From assembly GCF_005484805.1 (NCBI RefSeq), contig NZ_CP039432.1, positions 4,805,965 to 4,869,964 on the forward strand: a stretch of 64,000 nt of DNA. The letters run 5' to 3'. The stretch is from Rhodococcus sp. SGAir0479. Lineage in GTDB: Bacteria > Actinomycetota > Actinomycetes > Mycobacteriales > Mycobacteriaceae. A program made the position numbers and the translations under genes. Positions 49,101 to 58,091 of this stretch are shown here, in pieces; the stretch's first letter is position 1, and each line of letters begins with the position of its first letter. Under the pieces are notes generated by a model. The model did no database searches. It saw only the letters and a program-made list of their open reading frames with translations, and was not told the origin of the DNA.

Positions 49101-50952
49101 CTTCCGGATCGAGCTCGGCGAGATCATCGCCGCGCTCGCGAGCCATCCGGCGGTGAGCCAGGCCGCGGTGGTCGCCGATCGGGACGAGGGGATCACCCGA
49201 CTCGTCGGGTACGTCTCACCCGAGTATGTCGACGGATCGACCGACGTCGTCGCCGTGGACGGTTCGGAGATCCGGGCGCACGCGGCCCAGTCGCTGCCCG
49301 ACTACATGGTGCCGACCATGGTGGTGGTGCTGCCGGGCGCGCTGCCGCTCACGCCGAACGGCAAGCTCGATCGCAAGGCGCTGCCCGCCCCGGACTGGGC
49401 GACGCTGGCCGGCGACGGCGCCGCGCGCGACGACGTGGAACAGCAACTGTGCGAGATCTTCTCGGAGATCCTGCATCTGCCGGCGGTCGGCATCCACGAC
49501 GGCTTCTTCGATCTCGGCGGCCACTCCATGGCGTCGATGAAGCTCGTGGGCCGGGTGCGCAGCGCGTTCGGCTGCGAGATCACCATCCGGGACGTCTTCG
49601 ACGCCCCCACGGTGGCCGAGCTGGCCGACGTGGTCCGCCGCGGTGCCACACCGGCACGTGCGGGTCTGGTCGCGACCGGTGAGACCGGTCCGGTGCCGCT
49701 GGCGCCGGCGCAGCGGGTGCACTGGCTGCGGCACCGTGCGGCGGGTTCGTCGGCGCGGGCCGATCACGCGCTCGCACTGCAACTGCGGGACCCGATCGAC
49801 GCCGCGGTGTTGGCCCGGGCGCTCGACGACGTCGTCGATCGGCACGTCCCGCTGCGGACGGTGTTCGCGCCGGACGGGGCCGAGGTGTTCGCCTCCGACG
49901 GGCCGCGACCGGGTGTCGACGTCATCGAGGTGGGCGACGACGACCTGCACCGGCGGGCGTTCGAACTGGCGCAATTGCGCATCGACCTGACGGGGGAGGC
50001 GCCGCTGCGGGTGCACCTGGTGTGCGACGACGCCGGACGTCAGGTGCTGCTGCTGACGATGCATTACCTCGCGGTGGACGAGTGGTCGGTGGTGCCGCTG
50101 CTCGGCGATCTGCTCACGGCGTACGCGGCGCGGACCGGTGGCGCCGCACCGGAGTGGGAACCGCTGGTCGCGGAGTACCCCGACTACGTGCGGTGGCAGC
50201 GACGGCTGCTCGGGGATCCGTCGGACCCGGAGAGCCGGCACGCCCGTCAGCTCGCGTACTGGCGCGAGCGGCTGTCGGACATGCCGTTCCGGCTGCACCT
50301 CCCGGCGGCCGCCGGCGTCCGCGATCCGCGCCGCGAGCTGGTGCCGATCGCGATCGACGCCGCCCTGCACGACGGCATCGACGCGCTCGCCGGCCGCACC
50401 GGGACGAGCATGTTCATGATTCTGCAGGCGGCGTTGGCGACGTTGCTGACGCGGCACGGGGCGGGGGTCGACGTTCCGATCGGTTCGTTGGTCGCCGGGC
50501 GCACCGACGACGCGCTCGCCCCGATGATCGGCTGCTTCTTCAACATCGTCGTCATGCGGACCGACACGAGCGGTTCGCCGGACTTCGAGGAACTGCTCGG
50601 CCGAATCCGGGTCTCGAACCTGGAGGCGCTCGATCACCAGGACGTCGGATTCGCCGATGTCGCAGCCGAACTCGACGGATTCGCCGGACGGTCGCCGCAG
50701 GTGATGCTGGTCCACCACGAGCAGGCCCGGTTCGACGCCCTGGATGGCGTCCTCGACGGTTTCCTACCGGTACCGGTGGGGCTGCCGTCCGCGGAGCTGA
50801 CCCTCAGTTTCTACGAGCCGGCCGGGTCGGGGCCCGTCCACGCCTACTTCGAGTTCTCGACCGGGGCACTCGATCGGGACGCGGTCGAGCGATGGGCGCG
50901 TGAGCTGACGGCGTTGCTGGCGTCGGCGGTCGGCGTCGAGGAAGGAGCCTGA
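34180..50952 (+). CDS. rhbC: Four-module hydroxamate siderophore NRPS (rhequichelin-type RhbC)
   Basis: 5590 residues, order C1-A1-T1-E1 / C2-A2-T2-E2 / C3-A3-T3 / C4-A4-T4 / C5. Landmarks: C1 HHxxxDG H154; A1 core F614; T1 Ser1007; E1 HH1187; C2 H1664; A2 Y2117; T2 Ser2511; E2 H2700; C3 motif at 3178 reads QFLLWDG; A3 Y3651; T3 Ser4061; C4 HH4242 with DE; A4 Y4727; T4 Ser5116; C5 motif HYLAVDE at 5295. No thioesterase. Codes aligned by eye to GrsA: A1 D-I-N-S-W-G-G-I-G (formyl-hydroxyornithine-like), A2 D-V-P-S-A-S-L-V-E (Ser-like), A3 D-M-E-T-L-G-L-I-N (hydroxyornithine-like), A4 D-V-F-S-L-G-A-V-N (unassigned, acyl-hydroxyornithine plausible). The starter C1 suggests N-acylation. This agrees with the published description of R. 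equi RhbC. No clear Shine-Dalgarno precedes ATG 34180. Confidence 0.93.
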   Translation: MSADHFPAAPTLDESVAGLPVTAAQSEILVAQQLDPQSTVYNLSLVVETTGPIDVDRAAEAIRRTVAHAEALHVRFRMGEDRTLRQVPVPDEDRRTWPFEVVDVRDAADPEAAAQEWMDRDMATVVDVTGDDPLFAHALIRLADDHTVWYQRYHHSIIDGFGISLVVADMVARYDDQDLESAAGEWALRDLVDADVDYRGSARFEADRAYWLTAILDAPEPPQLCAAGTDASAAPESTTVTIDGAIADALYAFAAAAGIRRTRLPMALIVAYLHRVTGLRALTVSVPMAARVGRAMRRTPGMASTILPVTFDVDPEATVGDLARAIDARLVTTLRHGRFRGEDLAREVRTIDPDRRVFGPGINSMMFEHVLEFDGNPAHIRGSVTGPVHDLDFSIQGGEDGEPIRIDLRAPAGQREELLRHEERLAHFVSQFLRDPLAVVGALEPMTDDERRRVLVDWNDTAEPQPSHTIPELFTEAVRRNPDAEALVAGDVRLTYRELAGRVAQLAHHLRGRGLAPEEVVAVGLPRSADMVVGLLAVLCAGGAFVPLDPSWPRERRQSVLADAGARLVLTGPGGVDAGTDAVHVDLADWAHGQYPTDLPPGDLDGRRLAYVIFTSGSTGRPKGAMIRHEAICARLLWQRDRVLGFGADDASLFKAPLSFDISVNEILLPLVSGGRLVVTEPGGERDAQYLLGLIARERVTFVYLVSSMLDVLLDLARGTDSLDGLRHVWCGGEVLTPDLFDRFRRQLSTTLYHGYGPAEATIGVSHVIYRDDAARIATSIGRPNPNTQLYVLDAQLRPVPEGIGGELYAGGYLLGRGYVGAPGLTASRFVANPFADDGSRLYRTGDLARWSADGSLDFLGRADNQVKIRGMRLELEDVEAALAASPDVRHCAVLVRKTPAGANYLAAYVVPAGDRGLDVDSLRAWTTDKLPEYMVPSAFVVLDAFPLTPNGKLDRRALPEPDLAGASEHVAPRTALETTLCSLIADVLGLDRVGVTDDFFALGGDSIVAIGLVNQARQHGFSISARDVFQLRTPAALAAALDGRAAEAPDVPDTDDVATGEVPTTPVVARVCGTGTDVRTFHQWVLVQTPADLDETAATAALQAVVDRHDALRARWDRDRGSLFVPEAAVPVTLHVRDLPDGDPDDVVAAERSVVVDLLDPEAGIMVQAVLFRRDGAPGRLLLVAHHLVVDAVSWRILVEDLARAATAILAGKFPVLPPVGTSVRRWAQLTAESAGAFDVDLGFWRSVTAPGGLAIGSRALDPATDTWATAGTATIETGSDVAGALLADVPAAYHAGAGDVLVAALALTLRRWRGDDAGDVVLDLEGHGREEHLVRRAGTALDVSRTVGWFTTVYPVRLDVADTGAPETLKSVKEQLRRIPDSGFGYGALRYLTEAGQALADATPAPVLFNYLGRVAAGAGADWLPVGTGGGSDPAMPIGHALTVDVLAIDGPDGPLLQTTLTWATGVLPDAEIDRFTRHWTSVLREVATAVSAGGHTPSDFPLVPMAQIDVDQLAASTPTFADVLPTTPLQDGIYFHSVYERDGAAATEPDPYVVQQVVELTGEVDAVALHRALQGVVDRHDVLRASLHPLSDGRVVQVIAARADVPMTVLDLSGDPDAAGAVDRILAADRLRGFDFERAPLVRYTLARVESARFLLLQSIHHVVADGWSVPVMLRELMALYSPAGPAPELPAPAPYRNYLRWLASRDRDASLAGWRAALAGVEEPPTLPGAPAVGARGVRSVEVALPAAATAALNRLGRERGLTTSTFVHGAWGMLLARLTGRRDVLFGSTVSGRGGDLPGIESMVGLFINTVPARLRVRPDETAADVLSRWQSEQSGLLEHQYVGLGELRRLTGLQELFETLVVVENYPLGDTAIADPTGAVRLTGIRFDEHPPYPLTLIAVPGDRLRFEVKYDAARVADATAAQMAQGLCALLSGLPDAIDRPVAATPLAGPLVPAPAVEIPDATVTGLLEAQAEGSPDVVAVTIEGASLTYAQLHARANRLAHALIERGVRPESKVAIALPRSLELMVALLAVGKAGGAYVPLDTGYPAERLAYMLADADPVCVLTSTAIAPQLPRGAAEMIDIDRLDLAPYPAERPEVVLSPHHPMYVIYTSGSTGRPKGVVVPHAGVVNRLLWMQTFRPILESDRVLQKTPSSFDVSVPEFFGPLMVGATLVLARPDGHRDPGYLAEVIVDERITRAHFVPSMLELFLAEPAARACTGLRVVAASGEALPLPVVRRFAEILPGATLDNLYGPTEASVEVSFAADVQALPATATAVPIGLPVSHTGLYVLDPYLQPVADGGTGELYLAGPQLARGYLGRPAVTADRFVADPFGASGTRMYRTGDLVRRDDDGNVAYLGRSDDQVKLRGFRIELGEIESRLASHPDVTRAVAVVREDVPGHRQLVGYLVADADLDTDAVRAHVARSLPEFMVPTVLTVVAALPLGPSGKLDRRALPAPVSGTPTRGTGDAAPSGRAGVIAGLVAEVLGRDHVGEDDDFFALGGDSILAIRLVNLARREGMSITPRQIFEQRTPRALARLLGDGTGSAEVVAAGVAVATTGDTVPMPVVHRLSEWSGRTDRFNQAVLLHSPAEATAETLTAALQSVLDHHDGLRQRLTRHAPGVWSLHIADRGTVAPSLRRVDVTGHDDARLRAVIAAESSAAADRLQPESGVMVEAVWFDAGPDALGRLLLVAHHLAVDGVSWRVLLEDLPMAWVAAQSGQPAALDPVTTSLRQYAELIAVQAQQATRLRELGHWTETTAPGAELVPSAHGDVTIGTGSRRTVRLSVPDTEAVLTTVPALAHADVTDVLVTALRVAVGRWFAGRGRSSDLLIDLERHGRAELAPGVDLSRTVGWFTDITPVRLPAVGAGVEALKAVKEALRTAPDGGIGYGMLRYANARTAATLAAGAPAQVLFNYLGRTPSGLVAPWSVASETEALATDPDTDMGGPYRLLVNALCEDTPDGPVLGAVFGWSEPDLSAAAAEAIGDGWIVALRELVAAAATYSGAGALTPSDVPLAGLTQREVDTVVAAAPDGVETIWPLSPLQEGLYFQAGISDGSDIYTAQFSLDFDRHLDLDRLAAALRTLQRRNPTLRAGFVSAGLVAPVQFVSAGLDVPVAEVDLRDLDADAREERAAQVMLEDRLTPFDLAAPPLWRVLVLRLGDERDRLVVNRQFLLWDGWSNGLVVSQLLALYETAGDDSGFPAPEGGFDDYLGWLADRDDDAARAAWTRTLADLAEPTLLASRTGEPAGLPDRRDTVLSRELGDRLRGRAARAGVTFNSVLTAALGSILVAATGRTDVVFGTTVAGRPPEVPGIDTVVGMFLNTVPVRMSLRPNESVADLMRRTQSERLELMPYDYLGLASIQRTGPHRELFDVLYVLQNFVDENQVAALHAAHDISAGDSIDHTHYPLTVVVTPGAETRIKFEFHPDKIAAADAERLLGSFVRVLEAFADDVDGPVGRIGTLGPRDRTVHDARLVETVHPVPDLTIADLFARTAGRIPDATALVFGDETVTYADLDARINRLARVLLAHGAGPERIVALALPRSVETVVALFAVLRTGAAYLPLELDHPAERLVGMLADARPITMVTTARVAETLSAAPVDTILLDGPSDLFAGVDGAALTATELGGFAPGTPGRLDHPAYVIYTSGSTGRPKGVVTPYRGLTNMQFNHREAIFEPVVRAAGGRTLRIAHTVSFAFDMSWEELLWLVEGHEVHICDEELRRDARALVTYGDTHRIDVVNVTPTYARHLIEEGLLDDGPARHRPPLVLLGGEAVSDQVWNTLRDTEGTCGYNLYGPTEYTINTLGGGTADSATPTVGRPIWNTVAHILDGWLRPVVDGVAGELYISGVGLARGYLDRFGLTAARFVADPIVGGGARMYRTGDLVRRGPDGNIDFLGRTDDQVKIRGHRVELGEVEAVLAEHESVRQVAVIADAGPGGVKRLVAYVVGGEPPRSNGGEPPVSAVDGQDLAEYARAVLPDYMVPAAIIEVDALPMTVNGKLDVRALPSADTVLGRAGDSRPPRDGVEETLCGLFAEVLELDVELGIDDDFFALGGHSLLATRLISRARAELSADLTMRDLFEAPTVARLAWRVSGRGESTRPVLVAGERPERLPLSPAQQRLWMIQQLDGESAAYNFPIVLRLRGVLDPDAFTDALADVVARHEVLRTVFGEHDGEPVQVILDGVRPEVTVVDADEEQASALVAAAVARPFDLTSDVPLRATVIRIEDYDHVLALVLHHIATDEWSDRPFLRDLMVAYTARVRGAVPAWEPLPVQYADFTLWQRELLGDPSDGHSLISRQLDYWHTTLTGAPEELTLPTDRSRPARPSFAGGAVELDLDAGTTVALRTLARAHGVSMFMVLHAASAALLHRLGAGDDLPLGAPVAGRAEQGLDDLVGFFVNTVVLRTDVSGDPTFAELLARVKDVDLAAFSHADVPFEAVVERLEPPRTAARNPLFQVMVGYHSRTAEPAVSSDLALAPVSIEERTAKFDLVFNWTEFLDEDRVRLRLEYSADLFERETVRRMAHRQLAVLAAFAAAPTTRVSGAEVFLDGERDAVVRAFNDTARVVEELTLPAAFDRWVQQTPNAVAVADRDGAATFAELDKRSRSIAAVLAARGVRAESVVGLAVPRSIDMVAAVLGVLRVGAAYLPLDLTHPAERISYMLEDSRAELLVTTASEADRIVGGDVDRLLLDDPRVIAELYGRAADELPTPPAGLDHAAYVIYTSGSTGRPKGAVLSHDGIMSLVATAEDRMRLRTGSVVMQFASVGFDVAVFELSMALCTGSTLVIVPEEARGAGPELTDFMHERQVTHAILPPSLMAALPPGCLVPEGCTVLVGTETVPPDLIGRWAQRLNLLAAYGLTEATVNNTLWQAQPGWSQAVPIGIPDPNEQAYVLDDRLQPVPPGVAGELYIAGRGLARGYLGRPALTAGRFVANPFGPGRMYRTGDRARWRTDGNIDFLGRVDDQVKIRGFRIELGEIIAALASHPAVSQAAVVADRDEGITRLVGYVSPEYVDGSTDVVAVDGSEIRAHAAQSLPDYMVPTMVVVLPGALPLTPNGKLDRKALPAPDWATLAGDGAARDDVEQQLCEIFSEILHLPAVGIHDGFFDLGGHSMASMKLVGRVRSAFGCEITIRDVFDAPTVAELADVVRRGATPARAGLVATGETGPVPLAPAQRVHWLRHRAAGSSARADHALALQLRDPIDAAVLARALDDVVDRHVPLRTVFAPDGAEVFASDGPRPGVDVIEVGDDDLHRRAFELAQLRIDLTGEAPLRVHLVCDDAGRQVLLLTMHYLAVDEWSVVPLLGDLLTAYAARTGGAAPEWEPLVAEYPDYVRWQRRLLGDPSDPESRHARQLAYWRERLSDMPFRLHLPAAAGVRDPRRELVPIAIDAALHDGIDALAGRTGTSMFMILQAALATLLTRHGAGVDVPIGSLVAGRTDDALAPMIGCFFNIVVMRTDTSGSPDFEELLGRIRVSNLEALDHQDVGFADVAAELDGFAGRSPQVMLVHHEQARFDALDGVLDGFLPVPVGLPSAELTLSFYEPAGSGPVHAYFEFSTGALDRDAVERWARELTALLASAVGVEEGA

Positions 50953-51015
50953 CGCGACCGCGGACGAAGCGCGAGCCGGCCCCGTCTCGGCTGTGCGGTT
51001 GGTAGCCTGCCGTAA

Positions 51016-51034
51016 TGAGGGTAGCCTTTGCTAT
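51016..51034. promoter_or_regulatory. Weak IdeR-like box before the monooxygenase
   Basis: TGAGGGTAGCCTTTGCTAT shares 12 of 19 positions with the iron-box consensus, 58 bp before the monooxygenase start in the 140-bp gap after the NRPS. It could be a second iron-regulated promoter. Confidence 0.4.
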
Positions 51035-51092
51035 CTTCGGCAACGAAACATGTGGTGATCGACAGCGCTACGAGGACGGACGGACATGAGCG

Positions 51093-52430
51093 ATGACTGA
51101 CAGTCGACGAGCCGACGACGAGCAAATTCTCGACCTGGTCGGGATCGGGTTCGGTCCTTCGAACCTCGCACTCGCGATCGCGATCGAGGAACACAACGCG
51201 GAGTGCTCGCCGACCGAGAAGGTCACCGCCCGCTTCTTCGAGAAGCAGGAGGAGTTCGGCTGGCATCGCGGGATGCTGCTCGACGGGGCGACCATGCAGA
51301 TCGCCTTCCCCAAGGATCTCGTCACGTTCCGCAACCCCCGCAGCGGCTACAGCTTCTTCTCGTATCTGCACGAGCGCGGCCGCTTGGTCGACTTCGTCAA
51401 CCACCAGACGTTCTTCCCCACCCGAGTCGAGTTCCAGGACTACCTGCGCTGGGCCGCGGCCCGCGTGGACGCCGACGTCCGCTACGGCACCACCGTCGCG
51501 AGCGTGGAGGGTGTCGAGGGCGGCGAGGCCGTGGAGCTGTTCGAGGTCGTCCTCGCGGACGGCACCACCGTCCGTGCCCGAAATGTCGTGGTGGGTGCGG
51601 GATTGCGGGAACGGCTGCCGGAGTGGGCGACGCCGTCCGCACGCTGCTTCCACAACCACCAGTTCCTGTTCCGGATCGCGGAGATGCCGCAGCCGGTTCA
51701 CCAGCGGTTCGTCGTGCTGGGCGCGGGACAGAGCGCCGCCGAGGTGGTGCACTACCTGCACGGCCGCTACCCGGAGGCGGAGGTCCACAGCGTCTTCTCA
51801 CGGTTCGGGTTCAGTCCGGCCGACGACAGTCCCTACGCGAACCGGATCTTCGATCCCGGCACGGTCGACGAACTGCACGCCGCCCCGGCCGTCGAACGCG
51901 CCCGCCTGCTCGCGCTGCACCGCGGCACCAACTACTCGGTGGTCGACATCGAGCTGATCAACGAGCTGTACGCCACCGAATATCAGGAGCGGGTGCGGGG
52001 ACAGCGGCGGCTGTTCATGCGCCGCGCGTCGGAGATCCGGGCGACGAGCGAGACCCCCGACGGCATAGAGGTGCACGTGCACAGCGCCCTCGACGGCCTC
52101 ACCGACACGCTGATGTGCGACGCGCTGGTGCTCGCCACCGGGTTCGAGCCCACCCCGATCGGCGCCGTCTTCGGCGCGTCGGTGCCCGGTGTGTCTATCG
52201 AGCGCGGCGTGGGCCGGGACTACCGCCTTGCGCTCGATCCGGACGTCCGGGCAGGGGTCTACCTGCAGGGCGGTACGGAGAAGACCCACGGGCTGACGGC
52301 GTCATTGCTGTCGAATGTCGCGATCCGCGCGGGAGAGATTCTCAATTCGATTCTCGCTCATCGAGATATCCGGGGCGGCCTTGCTAGGCTGAACGAAGAC
52401 AACCCGTACGCGACAAGCGAGGTTAGATGA
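51093..52430 (+). CDS. rhbD: L-ornithine N5-monooxygenase (SidA/PvdA/IucD family)
   Basis: 445 residues. FAD motif [19 protein letters not shown] near residue 18, substrate region [20 protein letters not shown] and [23 protein letters not shown] motif [16 protein letters not shown] near 215, ATGFEPTP, and the C-terminal [18 protein letters not shown], all typical of N-hydroxylating monooxygenases for ornithine or lysine. With the hOrn- and fhOrn-type A domains of the NRPS, ornithine is the likely substrate; the product is N5-hydroxyornithine for the formyltransferase and the NRPS. ATG 51093. Overlaps the MbtH gene by four bases. Confidence 0.92.
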   Translation: MTDSRRADDEQILDLVGIGFGPSNLALAIAIEEHNAECSPTEKVTARFFEKQEEFGWHRGMLLDGATMQIAFPKDLVTFRNPRSGYSFFSYLHERGRLVDFVNHQTFFPTRVEFQDYLRWAAARVDADVRYGTTVASVEGVEGGEAVELFEVVLADGTTVRARNVVVGAGLRERLPEWATPSARCFHNHQFLFRIAEMPQPVHQRFVVLGAGQSAAEVVHYLHGRYPEAEVHSVFSRFGFSPADDSPYANRIFDPGTVDELHAAPAVERARLLALHRGTNYSVVDIELINELYATEYQERVRGQRRLFMRRASEIRATSETPDGIEVHVHSALDGLTDTLMCDALVLATGFEPTPIGAVFGASVPGVSIERGVGRDYRLALDPDVRAGVYLQGGTEKTHGLTASLLSNVAIRAGEILNSILAHRDIRGGLARLNEDNPYATSEVR

Positions 52431-52660
52431 GCACCAATCCGTTCGACGACGAAGACGGCCGTTTCTATGTGCTGGTCAACGACGAGGACCAGCATTCGCT
52501 GTGGCCCACGTTCTCCGAGGTCCCGCAGGGCTGGAGGATCGTGTTCGGTGAGGATTCGCGTCAGGCCTGTGTCGAATACGTAGAGAAGAACTGGACCGAT
52601 ATGCGGCCCAAGAGCCTGCGTGAGGCCATGGAGCAGGATCAGAAGAACGCCGGCAAATAG
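52427..52660 (+). CDS. MbtH-like NRPS helper protein
   Basis: 77 residues with all family marks: [60 protein letters not shown]. MbtH-like proteins bind and activate A domains, so this one should serve the four A domains of the NRPS. Start ATG overlaps the monooxygenase stop (ATGA), giving tight co-translation. By gene order it would be rhbE, which I infer rather than recall. Confidence 0.95.
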   Translation: MSTNPFDDEDGRFYVLVNDEDQHSLWPTFSEVPQGWRIVFGEDSRQACVEYVEKNWTDMRPKSLREAMEQDQKNAGK

Positions 52661-52675
52661 GAAATTCCGGTCCGA

Positions 52676-54145
52676 TCACCCCACCTTGGGCGGGGCGTCG
52701 GACATGGAATTGCTCATCACCACGCTGCGTCGTCCGAATCGCGGGCGGCGCAGCGTCGTGTTTCGACGCATGCCCGGGGTGCGGCGCATCCGAGGCGGGC
52801 GGCGCAGTGTCCGCGCGCCCCACTCGCCCAGGGTCACCCCCGCGGCCAGCGCGCAGCCGATACCGAACGCCCCGAGCAACGCAGTGAGCCCGAGGATCAC
52901 CTCGTCGTTCAACATCGCGTACAGACCGCGATACAGCGACAGGCCCGGCAGCAGCGGCGTGATACCCGCGACCGCCACGACCAGGGGCGGGGTGAGCGAG
53001 CGACGAGCCATCAGACCACCCGCGAAGCCGATCACCGTGGCGGCGATGGCGGACGAGATCACCGGCCCGATGCCGGCGCTCTGCGCCAGCACGAAGAACA
53101 GCAGACCGGCCGCGCCGCCGAGGCTGGCCGCCGTCAGCGCGCGCCGCTCGGCGTAGCAGGCCAGCGCGTAGAACACCGAGGCCAGCGCGCCCGCGACCAC
53201 CTTCACCGGAAGCTGCGTGAGGTCCGGTTGCGCGGCGTTGCTGATCACGGGCAGATCGGCGCCCAGCGCGGTCGCGACCCGCAGCGAGAGCGCCACACCG
53301 GCGATGATGCCGCCGGTCATCATCACGACTTCGAAGAAGCGGGCCGACGCCGTGATGGGCGCCCCGGTGATCGCGTCCTGCACCGAGCCGACGAGCGAGA
53401 GCCCGGACAGCAGCACCACCACCCCGGCCGCGATGATCTGCGACGGTTTGATCACGACCCCGAGATGGTCCTGGATCGTGTACAGGGCGGTGGCCGGTGT
53501 GGCAGCGATCAACCCGCCGGTCATCTGCTGGAAGAAGTACGGCAGCCCGAACCGGTTGAGGACGCGGTTGACCCGGTCGATCACGACCGTCGTCAGGAAC
53601 GCGACGATCGTGACCAGCGGTCCGCCGCCGAGCAGCACCGCGACGGTCCCGGCCAGCCCGGCCCACCCCAGCGTCGCGACCCAGCGGTTGTAGGGGTGCG
53701 GCGCCCGCACGATCGCATCGAGCGCGGCGTGGGCCTCGGCCGGAGTGATCGCGTCGAGCCGGATCCGGCGGGTGAGGCGGTCGGCCGCCGCGAGCCGGGT
53801 GAAGTCCATCGACCGGTAGTGCACGATGCGCATCGTGCTCGCCGGGGGGATGAGCGGTCCGCGGTGCGCCGACACGACGATCGAGTTGTAGGTGACATCG
53901 ACGTCACACTGGGCCAGACCGTAGGTGGCGGCGACGAACCGGACCTGCGTGGCGGTGTCCATCGCGGACGTCCCGGACGCGAGCAGCAGGTCGCCGATGC
54001 GCACAGCGAGGTCGAGAACCTCGGCGACGCGGGCGTCGTCGGTGAGGTCGATCGGCTGTAGCGGTGTGGGGGCCGCTGTGACCGTGTCGACCGTCGCCCG
54101 GCGATCCTTGACCAGACTGCCGATCGAGGCCGCGAACTTGCGCAC
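52676..54145 (-). CDS. ThrE-type threonine/serine exporter
   Basis: 489 residues. N-terminal cytosolic domain (about 35-160, DUF1212-type, VRFVAATYGLAQCDVDVTYN), then ten membrane segments including the DUF3815-type second half (SLGGAAGLLFFVLAQSAGIG). This fused layout is that of Corynebacterium ThrE, which exports threonine and serine using the proton gradient. The C-terminus is an Arg-rich tail of about 45 residues (RTLRRPPRMRRTPGMRR, LRRPRFGRRSVV) with imperfect repeats. GTG 54145 is one base from the preceding NTF2-like gene stop, so the two are an operon. Confidence 0.88.
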   Translation of the reverse strand: MRKFAASIGSLVKDRRATVDTVTAAPTPLQPIDLTDDARVAEVLDLAVRIGDLLLASGTSAMDTATQVRFVAATYGLAQCDVDVTYNSIVVSAHRGPLIPPASTMRIVHYRSMDFTRLAAADRLTRRIRLDAITPAEAHAALDAIVRAPHPYNRWVATLGWAGLAGTVAVLLGGGPLVTIVAFLTTVVIDRVNRVLNRFGLPYFFQQMTGGLIAATPATALYTIQDHLGVVIKPSQIIAAGVVVLLSGLSLVGSVQDAITGAPITASARFFEVVMMTGGIIAGVALSLRVATALGADLPVISNAAQPDLTQLPVKVVAGALASVFYALACYAERRALTAASLGGAAGLLFFVLAQSAGIGPVISSAIAATVIGFAGGLMARRSLTPPLVVAVAGITPLLPGLSLYRGLYAMLNDEVILGLTALLGAFGIGCALAAGVTLGEWGARTLRRPPRMRRTPGMRRNTTLRRPRFGRRSVVMSNSMSDAPPKVG

Positions 54146-54146
54146 G

Positions 54147-54527
54147 TCAGATGTCGGTGACGAGATCCTTGTCGGAGAGATCGGTGGCCTCCAGTGCCGC
54201 TTCGAGTGTGTCGTGCCGGAAGACGGCGGTCACCTGATCGTGCACCACGCGAAAGGAAGTGCCGACCGTGCGGGACTCGCCGGGCTTCGACGCCCAGGTG
54301 GCCTGCTCCTCGACCACGACGACACCGTCGTGCATGAACATTCGGCCGGGGACCAGTGTAGGGGCCGCCGAGCCGGCCCATTCCTGGAGAGCGGTCAACC
54401 CCTGGGCGGCGCCCTCGGAACCGCCGAGTTCGATGTCGTCACTCGAGAGCGCGAGCAGCGTCTCGATATCCGAATCGTTGAGAGCGTCGTGCCACGCGAG
54501 AACGGTGGCGATCTCCGAGATGCGCAT
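54147..54527 (-). CDS. NTF2-like/SnoaL-fold protein
   Basis: 126 residues with the cone-shaped NTF2-like pattern: N-terminal helices (ATVLAWHDALNDSDIETLLA), GxxxGLTALQEWA, and paired strands GRMFMHDGVVVVEEQATWAS and TSFRVVHDQVTAVFRHD. Members are isomerases, hydrolases or only ligand binders, and the catalytic residues cannot be assigned. ATG 54527. Directly upstream of the ThrE-type gene on the same strand (1-bp gap). Function unknown. Confidence 0.7.
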   Translation of the reverse strand: MRISEIATVLAWHDALNDSDIETLLALSSDDIELGGSEGAAQGLTALQEWAGSAAPTLVPGRMFMHDGVVVVEEQATWASKPGESRTVGTSFRVVHDQVTAVFRHDTLEAALEATDLSDKDLVTDI

Positions 54528-54610
54528 GCGACAACGCTAGCCAAAACGGGCGGTCGCGGCACGGTTACGCGCACCACTGTCGGGTGTGGATATGATGGGC
54601 GCGCTCGCCT

Positions 54611-54685
54611 GCCTCCTTAGCTCAGTGGTAGAGCACTCGCCTTGTAAGCGAAAGGTCGTCGGTTCAATCCCGACAGGGGGCTCCA
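54611..54685 (+). tRNA. tRNA-Thr (anticodon TGT)
   Basis: Complete cloverleaf: acceptor GCCTCCT pairing with AGGGGGC (54675-54681), D arm AGCTCAGTGGTAGAGC, anticodon loop CTTGTAA giving TGT, T arm TCGTCGG-TTCAATC-CCGACAG, discriminator T at 54682 and an encoded CCA at 54683-54685. TGT reads ACA-type threonine codons. Confidence 0.95.
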
Positions 54686-54694
54686 CGAAAGCAG

Positions 54695-54728
54695 GCCCCG
54701 TCGGCGACGTCGCCGGCGGGGCTTTTTT
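54695..54728 (+). terminator. Intrinsic terminator of tRNA-Thr
   Basis: GC-rich hairpin (GCCCCGTCGGCGA with its complement, one G-T pair) followed by six Ts at 54723-54728, ten bases after the tRNA CCA end. Confidence 0.9.
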
Positions 54729-54753
54729 CATCGCCCGCGCGCGCAATACGAGA

Positions 54754-54778
54754 ACGCCCCGGGGGTTACCCGGGGCGT
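54754..54778 (-). terminator. Hairpin, probable terminator of the SDR gene
   Basis: ACGCCCCGGG, 5-base loop, CCCGGGGCGT: perfect 10-bp stem about 105 bp past the SDR stop (54883) on the minus strand. No T-run. It may also back up the tRNA terminator. Confidence 0.55.
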
Positions 54779-54882
54779 CCGGCGGCTTGCTTCCCCCAAG
54801 CCGCGGCTCCCAGAATACGCGCGGGGTCCGACACGTCGAGCCGCCTGCCCGCGCGGGACCGGAGCCCGCCGCGGCGGTCGGG

Positions 54883-55677
54883 TCAGGGCAGGATCGAGTC
54901 GACGTAGCCGCCGTCGACGCGCACGGCGCCGCCGGTGGTCGCCGACGCGAAAGGCGAGGCCAGGTAGACGACGAGGTTGGCGATCTCCTCGGGCTCGATG
55001 AGTCGCTGCAGCAGCGACTGCGGCCGGTGCTCGATCATGAACTTGTGCTGGGCCTCGTCCCACGGCAGCTCGTCACCGACGAGCTGGCGGACGAAATCCT
55101 CGACGCCGCCGGTGTGCGTGGGTCCGGCGATCACGGAGTTCACGGTGACGCCGGTGCCGGCGGCATCCTTGGCGAACCCACGGCTCACCGCGAGCAGTGA
55201 CGTCTTCGTCATGCCGTAGTGGATCATCTCGGCCGGGATGACCACGGCCGAATCGCTGGCCACGTCGAGCACGCGCCCCCAGCCGCGTTCCTTCATCCCG
55301 GGCAGATATGCGCGGATGAGCCGGACGGCGGAGAGCACGTTGACCTCGAAGTAGCGGCGCCACTCGTCGTCGTCGATCTCCAACGGCGCGGCCGCACCGA
55401 AGATGCCGAGATTGTTGACCAGGATGTCGACCGCGGGCTGCGCGTCCACGACGGCGGCGGCGCCGTCGGCGGTCGCGAGGTCACCGACGGCGCCGGTCAC
55501 CTCGTCGCTGCCGGAGGCGGCACGCACGCTGTCGAGCGCCGCGTCGACACGTTCTTCGTTTCGGCCGTTGACGACGACGCGCGCGCCCGCGCCGGCCAGG
55601 CCGACGGCGATGGCGTGGCCGATGCCCTGGGTGGAGCCGGTGACCAGCGCGGTACGGCCCGACAGATCGATGTGCAT
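54883..55677 (-). CDS. SDR-family oxidoreductase
   Basis: 264 residues, classical SDR: TGSTQGIGHAIAVGLAGAG at about 13, NNLGIFG, catalytic Ser in VASDSAVV, Tyr-Lys in HYGMTKTSLL, PG-equivalent region IAGPTHTGGV and C-terminal GGAVRVDGGYVDSILP. NAD(P)-dependent alcohol/ketone enzyme; substrate unknown. ATG 55677 is preceded by GAGGGGA; the longer reading to 55737 is not needed. Stands alone between the tRNA and a small membrane-protein gene. Confidence 0.85.
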   Translation of the reverse strand: MHIDLSGRTALVTGSTQGIGHAIAVGLAGAGARVVVNGRNEERVDAALDSVRAASGSDEVTGAVGDLATADGAAAVVDAQPAVDILVNNLGIFGAAAPLEIDDDEWRRYFEVNVLSAVRLIRAYLPGMKERGWGRVLDVASDSAVVIPAEMIHYGMTKTSLLAVSRGFAKDAAGTGVTVNSVIAGPTHTGGVEDFVRQLVGDELPWDEAQHKFMIEHRPQSLLQRLIEPEEIANLVVYLASPFASATTGGAVRVDGGYVDSILP

Positions 55678-55807
55678 GAGAGTTGTCCCCTCGCCGACGT
55701 GGGTGTGCCGCTCGTGCGGACGACCACTGAGCGCCATGCTCCCAGATTTCGGGGGAGACCTCAGCGGGGTCGGAGAAGAACGGCGGCCGCGGCGGCGCTC
55801 GGGGCCG

Positions 55808-55984
55808 TCAGCTGTTGCTGCCGATCAGCAGTGCCCCCACGACTCCCACCACGACGAACAGCACCGAGACCGCCATGGCCCACTGGCCGAAGAAGACCCC
55901 CAGGAAGAGAATCGAGACGAGCGTTCCGGCCGCCCCCAGCGCGAGTAGCAAGATGCCGACGACCAGCGCGAGATCTCCGTTCAT
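55808..55984 (-). CDS. Small two-helix membrane protein
   Basis: 58 residues, too short for usual ORF cut-offs. MNGDLALVVGILLLALGAAG starts the first membrane segment, a Gly/Phe turn (FLGVFFGQW) follows, and VSVLFVVVGVVGALLIGSNS forms the second. ATG 55984 follows GGGGGAAG with good spacing. No family recognised. The gene lies between two other minus-strand genes, 130 bp upstream of the SDR start. Confidence 0.65.
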   Translation of the reverse strand: MNGDLALVVGILLLALGAAGTLVSILFLGVFFGQWAMAVSVLFVVVGVVGALLIGSNS

Positions 55985-56060
55985 GGCTTCCCCCTACCGC
56001 CACGGAAATGTGATCTTGACGCGACGGTAGCCGATACGGGCCGATTGCGCGGGCGGTATT

Positions 56061-56246
56061 CTAGAGCGCGAACCCGTCGCCGGCGCCCGTGTCGGTGATC
56101 GCGAAGGTGGGCAGCTTGCTGCCCGTGCCGCCGACCTGCAGCTGCACGCGCACGCCCGGCTCGACGCGCCGTCGTCCGACGACCCGCGCGAAACACCAGT
56201 CGCCACTGTCCAGGGCCACGAGGGCCTTGCGCCCGCGACGCATCAT
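56061..56246 (-). CDS. Small basic protein of unknown function
   Basis: 61 residues (MMRRGRKALVALDSGDWCFA, RVVGRRRVEPGVRVQLQVGG, then TGSKLPTFAITDTGAGDGFAL). It looks like a small beta-barrel (OB- or SH3-like) by its strand pattern. ATG 56246 (or 56243) with GGGAG 8 bases before. No homologue known to me, and coding is only moderately supported. Confidence 0.5.
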   Translation of the reverse strand: MMRRGRKALVALDSGDWCFARVVGRRRVEPGVRVQLQVGGTGSKLPTFAITDTGAGDGFAL

Positions 56247-56357
56247 CGTCCACACTCCCGCACTCGGTTTCTCGACCACTTCAGGATCGCTCGCGGGGGG
56301 TGGCGGGGGACACGGGAGAACTACCCGTTCGAGTACCTGTTTCGGGTTCTGAGGTAG

Positions 56358-56391
56358 TCCGGCCCCCGACGCGGGCGCGCCGGGGGCCGGA
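56358..56391 (-). terminator. Hairpin terminator of the oxidoreductase/methyltransferase operon
   Basis: TCCGGCCCCCG, 12-base loop, CGGGGGCCGGA: perfect 11-bp arms, 16 bp after the methyltransferase stop on the minus strand. Confidence 0.7.
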
Positions 56392-56407
56392 GGGACGCGG
56401 GGCCGCC

Positions 56408-57052
56408 TCAGTCGTCGCCGAGGCGCCGGGCACGCACGACCGAGTCGTGGATGGTCATCTCGTGGTCACCGTGCGTGGCGGTGCGCGCCGGGGACGCGGC
56501 CGTGTCGATCGACCATTCCGTCGGGTCGAGCAGCGCCACAACGTCTTCCGGGACGAAGAACAGTTCCGGGCGGGGCGGACGCGGGACACCGTTCTCGAGA
56601 TCCGACGGGTGATGGCCGACGATCAGCAGCGTGCCGCCCGGCGCGACGAGCTCGGCGAGGCGGGCGTACAGGACGTCTCGCTGACCCGAGGGCAGGTGCA
56701 CGTACTGCGCCGTGACGAGGTCGTAGCGGGTGGCGCCCGGGTCCCACGCCAGCAGATCCGCGGCCTCCCACGTGACACGGCCGGCGATGTCGGCGCCGGC
56801 CTGGGTCGCATGCTCGGCCGCGCGCTCGATCGCGACGCTCGACAGATCGATGCCGTGCACCGTCCAGCCGTGCCGCGCGAGCCAGATGGCGTCGGCACCC
56901 TCGCCGCAGCCGACGTCGAGCGCCGTGCCGGGTATCAGGTCCGACACCTCGCTCACCAGGTTGATGTTCGGGTTGCCGCTCCACAGGCGATGGCTCGAGC
57001 GGTAGCGGTCGTTCCAGAACGCCTCGTCGAGCACCTCGGGCAGATCGGTCAT
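56408..57052 (-). CDS. Class I SAM-dependent methyltransferase
   Basis: 214 residues. SAM-binding motif I LDVGCGEGADAIWLARHGW near residue 45, acidic motif II GIDLSSVAIERA, and YDLVTAQYVHLP for motif IV. A FWNDRYRSSHRLWSGNPNINLVSEV N-terminus is typical of the small TPMT/UbiE-like group. ATG 57052 starts two bases after the FAD oxidoreductase stop, so it is the second gene of a tight pair. Methyl acceptor unknown; pairing with an oxidoreductase and an XRE-cupin regulator suggests detoxification of a small thiol, metalloid or redox-active compound. Confidence 0.88.
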   Translation of the reverse strand: MTDLPEVLDEAFWNDRYRSSHRLWSGNPNINLVSEVSDLIPGTALDVGCGEGADAIWLARHGWTVHGIDLSSVAIERAAEHATQAGADIAGRVTWEAADLLAWDPGATRYDLVTAQYVHLPSGQRDVLYARLAELVAPGGTLLIVGHHPSDLENGVPRPPRPELFFVPEDVVALLDPTEWSIDTAASPARTATHGDHEMTIHDSVVRARRLGDD

Positions 57053-57054
57053 GG

Positions 57055-58026
57055 TCAGGCTCCCTTCTGTTGCCGCGCCCGGAGTTCGGTTACGGCCACG
57101 TTCGTGTCCTCGGCAATGAGGTCGTTGTTGACGGCGACGGCGGCCAGTGCGGCACCCGCAGCCGCGCCCAGCACCTGCGCCCTGATGTCGGTGACGTTGC
57201 CGGCCACCCACACACCGGGCACCTTGGTCAGTCCCGACCAGTCGGCGGGGATGTACCGGCCGCCCGACATCGGTTCGAGTTCGGTGTCGAGTCCCAGCGA
57301 GGTGAGGGCGTCGGTCCGGGCCACGAAGCGCGGCGCCACCACCAGGGCCTCGCGGGCGACCACCGTGCCGTCGGCCAACCGGAGGCCGGTCAGGCGGTCG
57401 TCGGTGACGAGCAGCGAGTCCACCGTCCCCTCGACGACGCGGATCCCACGGGCCTCGAGCTGCTCGAGTTCTGCACCGGAGGGTTCCGGTGCCGTGTGCC
57501 GGAACAGCACGACGTCGTCCGTCCACTGCCGGAACATCAGCGCCTGGTGCACCGACATCGGTCCGGTGGCGAGCACGCCCACCGGCCGGTCGCCGATTTC
57601 CCAGCCGTGGCAGTACGGGCAGTGCAGCACGTCGCGACCCCAGCGTTCCCGGATCCCGGGCACGGCCGGTAGCTCGTCGACCAGGCCGGTGGTCACGAGC
57701 AGCCGCCGCGCCCGGACTTCCCGGCCGTCGGAGATCGCGACCGTGAATCCGTCGGCGTCGCGGCGCGCATCGGTCACGGTGCCCGCGACCAGCTGCCCGC
57801 CGTAGCGTCGGACTTCGTCGCGGCCCGTCGCGGTGAGCTCGGCGGGTGCGATGCCGTCGCGGGAGAGGAATCCGTGGACACCGGAGGCCGGTGCGTTACG
57901 CGGGTCCCCGGCATCGATCACGAGCACCGTCCGGCGGGCGCGGGCAAGCATCAACGCGCCCTCGAGCCCCGCGGCGCCGCCTCCGATCACCACGACGTCG
58001 TAGTTGTCCGACACTTGTCCACTCAC
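57055..58026 (-). CDS. FAD-dependent thioredoxin-reductase-like oxidoreductase
   Basis: 323 residues. FAD motif VVVIGGGAAGLEGALMLARA, the redox pair CPYC at 136-139, NADPH-side GVLATGPMSVHQALMFRQW, and C-terminal VWVAGNVTDIRAQVLGAAAG. Close to the low-molecular-weight thioredoxin-reductase-like proteins that may not use thioredoxin. GTG 58026 is taken because GAGGAGG stands 8 bases before it; ATGs at 58080 and 58071 would lie in the operator. Divergent from the XRE-cupin regulator, which likely controls it. Confidence 0.85.
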   Translation of the reverse strand: MSGQVSDNYDVVVIGGGAAGLEGALMLARARRTVLVIDAGDPRNAPASGVHGFLSRDGIAPAELTATGRDEVRRYGGQLVAGTVTDARRDADGFTVAISDGREVRARRLLVTTGLVDELPAVPGIRERWGRDVLHCPYCHGWEIGDRPVGVLATGPMSVHQALMFRQWTDDVVLFRHTAPEPSGAELEQLEARGIRVVEGTVDSLLVTDDRLTGLRLADGTVVAREALVVAPRFVARTDALTSLGLDTELEPMSGGRYIPADWSGLTKVPGVWVAGNVTDIRAQVLGAAAGAALAAVAVNNDLIAEDTNVAVTELRARQQKGA

Positions 58027-58091
58027 GGCGGTGCCCTCCTCGTTCTCTCGTTCTGCGTCGGACACCACCATGCCGACCATGCGCCGAAACT

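Noticed and set aside
46537..49146. 869-codon minus-strand open frame opposite the NRPS
   Set aside because: Antisense shadow of modules 3-4 with no recognisable domain.
52379..52397. IdeR-like match (12/19) just before the mbtH gene
   Set aside because: Lies within the last codons of rhbD, which overlaps mbtH by four bases, so a promoter there is unlikely.
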